A DNA stretch of 64,000 nucleotides, taken from the NCBI GenBank assembly GCA_010015745.1, contig ML978252.1, forward strand, positions 59,313 to 123,312. Reading direction: 5' to 3'. The translations under genes and the position numbers were made by a program. A model generated the notes under the pieces. That model ran no database searches, had not been told where the DNA came from, and saw nothing but the letters and a program-made list of their open reading frames with translations. This stretch comes from Setomelanomma holmii (Eukaryota; Ascomycota; Dothideomycetes; Pleosporales; Phaeosphaeriaceae). Shown here piece after piece: positions 55,766 through 64,000 of this stretch. Numbering within the stretch: the stretch's first letter is position 1; each line of letters starts with the position of its first letter.

Positions 55766-57701
55766 ATGGCTTGCCTTACTATCGATGAGAGACGACAGGA
55801 GGTTATCAATCATTTCAAGGAAGCAAGGCCACTGAAGTTAGTCGCAGAGCTCACTGCAAACCACCTCAATCTCGTTGCTGGTGGCAAGACCGAGTCAATC
55901 GAAGCGCCAGTGAAGACACAAACCATTTTCGACGTCTTATACCAGCGCACTCAAAGCCCTCTAGTTATATCGCCATCGAAATCACCATTGGTCCCTGGCA
56001 CGTTGTCTCCAATCAGCATCAGCTCTATCTGGGACTCGCCGGAAACACCATGCCGCCAGTCGCCAAAGAGAACATCGATCAATCTTTTGACGCCACTGAC
56101 TCCACCAACGACATGTGGCAAAACAAAGAACCGAACATTTGCTTTTTCGACGCCCATATCGATTGTTAAGACCTGCACAACATTAGACCAGGTACAAGAC
56201 CGCAATACGCTTTGCGGGGACCCGGAGATCGAGGAAAAACTGTCCTGTCCAGCAGCCGCCGACTTTGAACCAAAGAAACTAATTAGAGGTCTGACGGCAG
56301 AGTTTCTAGCTAGTGAGTTCTTACCGTCAACCGTCCGTTGTGAATCATCACTAAATTTTCCGTTCAGTCGCGCAGGCCAACATTGCAGCAGCTCAGTGGA
56401 CATGCAACCTTAAGCCAACGTTTCACTTCAATGAGAGGCGGATCCCATCTGTTCCCATCAGGCCTTCAGAACGTTTGAACGGTCAGACAAGTCGCGCAGT
56501 GACAAATGGTGGCGTGGAAGCTAGAGCCAAGGCATCTCCCCGTGATCTGAAGAATAGAGACGAAATCACTTCGAGGTCCAATTCAGATAACGCATTCTCG
56601 ATCCTGTTGGAACACATAATCCCCCACGACGTCCATGCCAGACTTAAACAAAACCCAGATAAATGCGCAGCGTCGCTTGTCACTCGACCAGATAAGCGGT
56701 GCAGATATTCCGCCAAAGGCTCGTTAACGCTTGCAGATGATGCCCTCCGGCTTCTCTCGGACCATAACGAAGATGGCGACTATGCTGGCTTCATCGAGGA
56801 GATTGGAAGCCTTGTTCAAGCTGTTTTGTGCGGCTCCCACAAGAACACAGCGACTACGAGAATGATTAAACTACAGAAGTTGACACCTGTTGTTGAGCAT
56901 ATGTCGGAAGGAGAGTACATATCTCTCGTTAGATGGATGGCAACCGTCTCAAATCCTACAGCAAGTCCTGCCATTCAACATTGCGAGCAATCAGAGGTTC
57001 GAGAGGTTCGAGCGACTAGATCCTCCACCTCCACCAACCGCAAATCCGCGGGAGCTGCTCCCACAGTTAAGTCAGTCGCGGCCAGCACTACCGTCCCGCT
57101 CTCGTATGCCATCAGCTTCATCCCCTATCAGCCCAAGACGCTCGCAAACAAGCCTGTCAAAGCCGCTCTTCTCTCGGAGATCAACAAGCCACTCAAACCA
57201 ACCGACCTCAAGCCCGGCTACATCTATATCTTCTGGGATTTCGAACACTTCGGCATGGTAAAGATCGGTCGTACAAAGAACCTTCAAGCTCGTCTCAAGC
57301 AATGGAATCACCAATGCAAGCGCACATTCAGCTACCACGGCGAACTTCCCAGAGTACCACACGTGAGTCGCTTAGAGCGGTTGATTCAAGTAGAACTCAA
57401 GAAGTGCCGAATGCAAAGAGATTGCGAGGGTTGTGGGACGATGCATCAGGAGTGGTTCAACGTTGGCGAGACCAAGGTGCTGAAAGTCTTCGAGAAGTGG
57501 CAACGTTGGATTGAACTGGAGCCGTATGCGCTAGATCATAAGACAGGGGAGTGGACGATCCGAGAAGAGATGATGTACTCACTGGATGAGGTATGCGAGC
57601 CTGTGCTGGTGCCCGAGGCACCGGTGGAGAGCAGTTTGCAGAGGAAAAGTAATAGACTGAAGAACGGACGAACAAAGCAACGTGCACGGCAGACGAAGTA
57701 G
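55766..57701 (+). CDS. GIY-YIG / T5orf172-domain protein (Mug113-type)
   Basis: Exons 55766-56312 and 56368-57701 (GTGAGT donor, TTCAG acceptor) join in frame to 626 residues. The N-terminal 350 residues carry no known domain and include Ser/Pro-rich stretches. The C-terminal domain reads LKPGYIYIFWDFEHFGMVKI, GRTKNLQARLKQWNHQCKRT and later LIQVELKKCRMQRDCEGCGT, MHQEWFNVGE, i.e. the T5orf172 variant of the GIY-YIG nuclease fold (GYIYIF, KIGRT, EWF). Members occur in fungi (S. pombe Mug113) and in viruses and phages. The cellular role is unknown; nuclease activity is possible but unproved. The last 30 residues are basic. Confidence 0.82.
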
Positions 57702-57760
57702 CACTGCTCATATGGTAAAAATGTAGGTGTAAAGCAAGATGGATCTCTAGTCTCTTTTTC

Positions 57761-59652
57761 CTATGCAATGACAACATGCGGCCTCTTATTATCCATCGTC
57801 ATCTCGTTCTCATTCACCGTCTTCCCATCTACAGTCTTTGCCACATGCCCGATGATGTCGTCTCGGACCTCTTCTCCATCGATGATGGCGGCCATTTCTT
57901 CCAAGGATGAACCGGATGTCCCCACGAAGAGGAAGTACACAATGATGAGCTCGACGAGTAGCCAGACATCGTAGAAAATGTAATCTGATGCTGCGTCAAT
58001 GCATGCCACAAGTCAGAAGGTGTGCACAAGAGCTTACATTTCCACTTGATGTTCGTCAGAGCAATGGGATTGGCGTATTGGTTGAAGATGAGCGCGCAGG
58101 AGACGAAGAGGTTGTATAGTGTAAGGCCCTGTTCCACGTCAGCAGTTGATCTGTATATCTTGATGGATGATTTACCCTAGCACGCATCTCGTACGGCAGA
58201 ATCTCAACCACATATGTGACCTGCAGCAGCGCCCACGCAATATTGGTGCACGCATTGTAGATGAAGATCATAGCAAGGACTGCGCGACCAACAGCTGGAG
58301 ATCCGGAACCACCAGCGTCGACTTGCTTCTCGAATGTCGATTCGAGCGCGGTCCAGACGATGAAGCACACGAGCATCAGAGCGGTGGAGGTGAGGAACAT
58401 AGTGCGACTATTGAACCTGTTCACGAGCAGCGAGAAGCCCAGGGATGTAACGAGATTCCAAATAGTAAGGATTCCATTGATCAGTGTTTGTTTCTCCTGA
58501 GAGGTAATGCTGATGGAATCGAGGATCAGTGTTAGGTACTACTATAAAGGACCAGCACGTGGCAACAATATGGTTAGTGATGATGACACTTACTGAGATC
58601 AGACCATTGCCAGACCACTGAGAGAAGAAGCCGACTGCAAGGATGAAGGAGAAGCGTAGGATGTTTCCACGCGTCTTGAAGAAGGCGAGGTATGAGCCGC
58701 CTTTCATGGAAGCGTCCTCAATCTGAAGTGCAGCTTTGATCTCTTCCAGTTCGACGAGGACAATTGGGTCATTCGGATCGCTGTTGGCATGGTACTGTAC
58801 AGTACATTAGATCTGTGATCCTTACAGCCATGCAAGATTTGCTCACACGTGTAATGATTGCCTGCGCCTCATCACAGCGATCTTTGCTGACAAGCCAACG
58901 AGGTGATTCAACGATCCAGTAGAAGCACGCAATCTGAACAATGCTCGAAAGGGCCTGGAGAATTGACGGGATCCTCCAAGCCCAGTTGTCCATGATGCGG
59001 AAAGTGCCATATGTCGTCCAAGCCGCGACGATTGCTCCCAGACTCCACAACGAGTTGTAGATACTGACCATGGGCGCCTTTTGAGTCGGGAATGCAAGTT
59101 CCATGATTAAGATAGGTGCCGCGGTGATGTTGAAGCCCAGTCCAAAGCCAATGATGCCACGGGCTGCGATGAACATGCCAGCTGCGTCTATCAGTGTCTG
59201 TCACTTAAAGTTCTTGGAAATCTCGGAGCATACTTATTCGAGCACCGCCCTGTAGTCCAATACCGAGCAAGATGATGCAAGCGCCGATTCCAAGTGTCTT
59301 CTTACGACCGAAGTAGTCGCAGGCAAAAGCACAGAAGGGCAGCGAGACCAATTGACCAACGTTCTGGATTGCATTCAAAAGAGCCAAAGTGCTTGCGCCA
59401 GGTTGGCTGAAGAGTTGTTCCATTCGTCCAAGGACTGTAGCCCATCTGTGAAAAGTTACAACCCTCCATTTCGACATTCAGAAAGGAGAGAGTTGGCATA
59501 CTCATCATAGACCCATCGTATTCAGTTGCATACGAAGAAATTTGGCACAGAACCAAAAGAAGATTGATCGTGATGCTACCACGATCCGCAAACCAGCCCG
59601 TCTTGCGACCCGCAAGGGCCTGATCCATAGTCGTTGGCGCAATAGTCGACAT
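57761..59652 (-). pseudogene. MFS sugar transporter with one-base frameshift
   Basis: Seven exons: 59652-59502, 59445-59234, 59181-58847, 58794-58594, 58538-58176, 58128-58038, 57984-57761. The protein has the sugar-porter signatures YDGSMMNGLQSLDEW, RGIIGFGLGFNITAAPILIM, ELAFPTQKAP, WAWRIPSILQ, PESPRWL-like VESPRWLVSKDR, FFSQWSGNGLISYLTLILDS and WKYYIFYDVWLLVELIIVYF. Twelve membrane helices are expected; the nearest class is the hexose/lactose permease group, which moves sugars with protons across the plasma membrane. Within 59405-59422 the frame that reads NGLQSLDEWNN must change by one base to continue as FSQPGASTLALLNAIQNVG. One missing base is the simplest reading; it could be a real mutation or a sequence error. 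Confidence 0.82.
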
Positions 59653-60325
59653 GTTCACTCGTCCTGAAGTTGCACGCTGAGTGTCGCAGTCGTGTGCTCA
59701 ACAACAGCGTCCAGATCGACACTTTGTATATCTCCCCACACGGGCCAGTCCATCGGGTCAACTCGCCCGTTAGGGTGCGGTAGCGCGTCCATGGTCCCTT
59801 ATCGTGCGAGATAATGTTAGCATATCCGGGGCGACGCTGTCGCGTGCTTGGTGGGAATTGTTCTCTACTGTCAGGCCAGAAGTTGAGTCGGTGGTTCTTT
59901 GTCGATGACCAGGGTTTTGCCGGGTTCGCCGACTTCACCGGGCTTTGCAACCCTCGACCGTTCATGCGCTACCCCATGATCACGATACCTTTTCCTACCT
60001 AATGCGCTTGCCTTAGGCGACAATCTTCACCGTGAGCGTGAAGCTAGTGACACCATGATCATCCTAACCTTGGTCAGCCTAGGCAAGTCCCCTCACGCGT
60101 ATGCAGGTGCGAATCTACCACGAAGCGGAGTTTGTTCGACAATCGGACGTCGTATGCGAGGCGCTAATTGCGCTCCATGAGAACTAGAGATGGTTCAGGA
60201 ACCATGACTAGCTTCTCGGATGGATTCAAAGATGTCGTCGTGGGAACGCACGTCGATTGAGAGTCGAAGCTCACCTAGTCTCTCGAGTTGATTGAGTCCA
60301 TATCGACAAGTATCATCACTCAATC
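59653..60325. other. Divergent intergenic region
   Basis: Between the start of the sugar transporter and the start of the secreted protein gene. Promoters for both are expected; no site recognised. Confidence 0.45.
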
Positions 60326-62121
60326 ATGCTTTCACATGGTTTTGTTGCCGCTGCAGTGGCGGCATTGGCCGCCACTTCGGTCACAGCAAAGTACCAGACC
60401 AATCTCTCAGCCTGTACGTGTGCTGTTTCAAGAACATCTAGCAAGTCGGGACTGACGATGCTGTGGCCGCGCAAGACTACTTCGACTATTATGTGAGCAT
60501 CGGTGATCAACGATACGATGCAAGCTATGGCTATATCTGGTACAAAGATAATGGTCCATGGTCAACTCGTTTCACTGCGTGGTACATTCCAGGCCTGCTC
60601 TACCGGAATCAGGGAGATGATGTGGCAAATGCGCAGAAGGCGCTGCGAAACTAGTAAGCCTGTTGTGGCTCACTGCTTTCAAAGACATTCTAATCATACT
60701 AGGATCAGTGTTCAAATGAACGAGAACTTCACATCCCCATGGTATGCGGACTATAAACTTTCTCCGGATGGTCAGTATACTCTTGTCGCTTTATAACTTT
60801 TGGTCACGTACTCACATGACTCAGAACCAAATCCGACCTATGTTGGCAATCTATACCCTCAGCAAATCTATGCTACCTACGACGCCAATTGGCGAGCATT
60901 CATTGGCTCTGCTATCGTGCTGTCGTTGCTGAATTCGAGCATCTTCTTGATCCTCAACTCGTTAAGGACATTGAAGCCTCATTGAGCCTCGCTGCGATTG
61001 AAGAAATGCGTCGTAATGGTACTCCCCCAGACAACCTCATTCTAGGGTACAGCAACCCGCAGCTCATAGGCACGATGATGATCGGGTGGCTAGGTAATCG
61101 CCTTAACAACCAGACATTCATCGACGAGGCCAACACTCGTGGCGAGCAATTGTACGAGCTATTCACTGCCAATGGCAGCAACACCTTGACTGAGTACAAC
61201 TGCCCAACGTACTATGGTGTAGATGTCTTCGGTCTTGCTGCCGCCATCAAGTATGGCCCCAAGAACACAAGCCTTACACAACGCGCACCCTACATGTTGT
61301 CAGCGTTGTGGAAAGATATCGCCAACCATTACAACCCGTACCTCGGAAATATGGCGGGACCGTACGACCGCGCGTATGCTCGAGATATGCCAACGCATTC
61401 TGCCATTCTTGGACAACACTGGTGGGGCATGTACGGCTACGAAAAGGCACCTGTTCAATGGAAGGGCAACGACGACTTCCGCTATGACCTCGCACAGGGT
61501 CCGTCCCTCGCTCTTCTCATGTCGACTGTGAAGCAGTGTATCACTCCTGAGGTTGAGGACAAACTTTTCACGCCGTTGAATGAAGAACGAATGCTGAAGA
61601 AGACGATCCGCGAGGATCTTCAGACTAATGTAATCCGATACGCTGACTCATGGCTCAGTCATGAGATGATGATCGGAGGCCAAACTCTGGCCGAGGACGT
61701 CAATCGCGGAAAGCAATTCACACCTGCAATCGTCCACTGGGCGTCTGACCCATCACACACACCATTTCCCTATGGTGGCTGGTTCTCCTTATACCCAACA
61801 GCCTCGACCATCACTATCAACGTCAGCGCCCGCAGCTTGACAATTTCATACCCCAACACCACGCAAGAAGGCACGAACCTGTTCACTTACATGATCTCTG
61901 GCATCCCTCCGCCATGGAATCTGGCAGGTAATGTGGTGAATGGGTTCTCCAATCTGCCGTGCTTGAGCGTCAATGTGACTGCGCCGGGCTTGGAAGAGCA
62001 GTTGACGAACTACTGGGAGAACGTCATTTCGAACCAGTATTGCTACAATGTCACATATGTCGTGCCTGCTATCTTCTCGGGTGTGCCAACGATGAGCTTC
62101 GAGTTGGAGTATACTTGCTAG
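60326..62121 (+). pseudogene. Secreted protein of unknown fungal family, one-base frameshift
   Basis: Exons 60326-60413, 60446-60653, 60709-60770 and 60825-62121. The start MLSHGFVAAAVAALAATSVT is a classical signal peptide. The mature part has many N-glycosylation sites and stretches such as FDYYVSIGDQRYDASYGYIW, NGTPPDNLILGYSNPQLIGT, YNPYLGNMAGPYDRAYARDM, HSAILGQHWWGMYGYEKAPV, MIGGQTLAEDVNRGKQF and FELEYTC. I recall similar secreted ascomycete proteins but not their function; the spacing of aromatic helices suggests an alpha-helical toroid. In 60911-60929 the frame ending FIGSAIV must shift by one base to continue as VVAEFEHLLDPQLV. The first intron would be only 32 bases, which is suspiciously short. 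Confidence 0.72.
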
Positions 62122-62939
62122 ATCATGTAGATAGAGCATTTGGAGTTAGCATGATTTGACATCTGTACATAAGGGCAGAAAAATGACAAGGATCCCATGA
62201 CAGTCTCCATGATCTCAAGTGGGTCTTCATCCTCCTAGCATTTTGTACATCATCCTGATAAACCGACAATCGTAGCGCGTGTTGATGTCTCTGAGTTGAT
62301 CGTGTGTCTCGAAGAGGTAACACATTTGGACATCCTGCTGCGAGCCCGTTCTGGCAGTGCTTGCAGCTTGTGATCTCGACGTAGTCATACGTCCGAGTTG
62401 CGTGCCAGAATGTCGGGGCCTTGGATCATGCCCAATACGCTAGTCAGATACTGCTATTTACCGAGGCATGCACGGTAGGTCAGGCATTTGGCCTAACTTA
62501 GGACTGGGGGGGAGTTGTGAAGGCTGGAGCCACAGATAAGTTTAAGCGAGGCTGCCCCAGCGTCGGGCGAAGTGACCGGCAAACTATCAGTTTGCCGGAT
62601 CCAGGTCTGGCTTCTCCGATACACTCCCCCAAGGATAATATCCGCATTTCTTTTGGGAGTATGGCAACGATGTTGACAGCAGTCTCAGCGTGCACGACTT
62701 GCCGCGTCCGGCGCAACGGAATGGCATGGGCCTTCTCCAGTCGGTGGTCTTTCCACCGCACTTGCGCTTCGGCACGTACTGGGACCCACCATCCGTGTCT
62801 CTGTCTTAGCGTCTGACATATTGAAAGAGCAGTGTTCGTATGCTTATGATCTTCACGATGCTTAGAGGGCAGCCGGTCCCCGACCCCAATGTCTTTACTG
62901 CTTCCTTTTTGGTCGTGATCAATCTCATCGCTCGTTATT
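62122..62939. other. Intergenic region
   Basis: 3' flank of the secreted protein gene and promoter of the hexokinase-like gene. No gene recognised. Confidence 0.45.
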
Positions 62940-63789
62940 ATGACAGTCCAGCGATATTTCACATGGATACAGAGACTCCTCTGTAGGCCTTCTGTGTCTC
63001 GTAACGATAAGTTGGAGGATGTGAAAGAGGTAGAAGAATATGCACCTAAAATTCTCGAGCAGTCGAGCTCCGACACTGATGTTGAAGAGAAGGAAAGTCT
63101 GCAAGATTTAGCGGAAAGGATTGTGCGAGAATTCGAGTTCTCGGATGAGGACGTGAGAAGAGGTGTGATAGGATTTTTGAAGCAGATGAGTATGTTGTTG
63201 AGTTCTGTGCCTTGTTACCGGGTGGCTGGCTGATCGCATTGTAGATGAAGGACTGCGCAAGCATGGCTGCATGATAGAACAGCTTCCATCGTACATTAGA
63301 GAGTTACCCACTGGTCGCGAAAAGGTATGTGACCAAGTCTCATGCTCGATGCAAGCGTTCTTACATAGTTAGGGAACATACTTAGCGGTAGACCTAGGCG
63401 GGACGAACATCCGAGTATGTTCGGTCATCCTCCAAGGAGATGGCTCTTATGATATGATCCAAGAGAAAGCCGCCATCCCAGTGCATTTGATGGCTTCAAA
63501 GGCGCCAACGGAGCTATTCCATTCGGTCGCGACAAAAATTGAGCAGTTCTTGAAATCACATCACTCAGGATCGATCAATCTCAGTCATCAACAAGAGTCG
63601 TTCGAGTTCAATCTCGGTTTCACCTTCAGCCATGCAGTCCAACAATCGAGGATCAATAGCGGCACTCTGATTCGTTGGAGCAAAGGCTTCAGTATCGATG
63701 GGGCAGTTGGTCAGGACGTCTGCGCTCTCCTGCAGAGTGCGTTGATAGATGTAACCACGTGGCTGAAGTCACATGTTATCCTATTGTAG
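62940..63789 (+). pseudogene. Hexokinase-like gene, N-terminal half only
   Basis: Exons 62940-63189, 63245-63324 and 63373 to about 63750 or 63789. Motifs: NEGLRKHGCMIEQLPSYIRE, LPTGREKGTYLAVDLGGTNI (phosphate-binding loop), RVCSVILQGDGSYDMIQEKA, LGFTFSHAVQQSRINSGTLI, RWSKGFSIDGAVGQDVCALL. The usual next block, with the catalytic Asp in a VNDTVGT motif, is not found intact: one frame after 63754 reads VVGTALWASALT, which may be its worn remnant, and no hexokinase-like sequence follows to the window end. The sugar-contact stretch reads FSHAVQQ where active enzymes have FSYPVEQ- or FSFPxxQ-like sequence. It may be a non-catalytic hexokinase-like protein (HxkC/HxkD type) or a truncated pseudogene. 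Confidence 0.65.
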
Positions 63790-64000
63790 TAGGCACTGCC
63801 CTATGGGCAAGTGCACTTACCTCTGAGCCGAGAGCTCCTGGAACATCACAATCACAACACGACAACAGATAGCAATACAATCGTTGATCACAGCCTCCGA
63901 CCGACACTGCTCACGCAGTTACAGTTATGAGCCCGGCTGTCGACTATACACCCTGTATTTGCTACTGCATGCCGACGAGCTATTGACTGCTGTCAACAGA

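Overview
The window looks like nuclear DNA of a filamentous ascomycete, probably a dothideomycete (the class is an inference). Evidence: genes carry short GT-AG introns of about 45-60 bases with CTAAC-like branch sites, and the families are typical of such fungi (Zn2Cys6 regulator, CFEM, HET, DUF3176, DASH complex, Fot1-like transposons). There are no operons; genes lie on both strands with long AT/GC-mixed intergenic stretches.

Layout. 0-25 kb: a membrane-anchored lectin-like protein, an intron-containing tRNA-Ala, a DUF3176 membrane protein with a premature stop, a Zn2Cys6 regulator, a small SRPBCC-like protein, a rhodanese/tyrosine-phosphatase fusion, the SMC5/6 subunit Nse1, a DAHP synthase, an unrecognised low-complexity protein, the Golgi protein Got1, then Ies6, Dad4 and Arp5. 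Ies6 and Arp5 are partners in one module of the INO80 remodeller and sit 1.1 kb apart.

26-33 kb is accessory DNA: a broken HET-domain gene followed by two Fot1/pogo-type transposons lying end to end and sharing one TA dinucleotide. The first has a nearly intact transposase with two in-frame stops; the second is riddled with stops that look like C-to-T/G-to-A decay (RIP-like).

33-44 kb: a repeat-rich CFEM cell-surface protein, ribosomal protein L7 with a C/D box snoRNA in its second intron, a Pho80/Clg1-type cyclin with a long leader, and a NAPE-PLD-like metallo-hydrolase. 44.6-49.5 kb holds two more HET genes in tandem, both broken by several stops.

49.8-64 kb: the mitochondrial complex I factor NDUFAF7, a CDK11-like kinase, an RNPS1-like SR protein, a GIY-YIG/Mug113-type protein, then a sugar transporter and a secreted protein that each contain one apparent single-base deletion, and a hexokinase-like gene whose second half cannot be followed.

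Housekeeping genes (Nse1, Got1, Ies6, Dad4, Arp5, L7, NDUFAF7, CDK) splice into intact frames, whereas surface, transport and HET genes are often broken. This argues for real gene decay in the accessory fraction rather than uniformly bad sequence, although single-base errors cannot be excluded for individual genes. Exon boundaries were inferred by eye from splice signals and reading-frame continuity.
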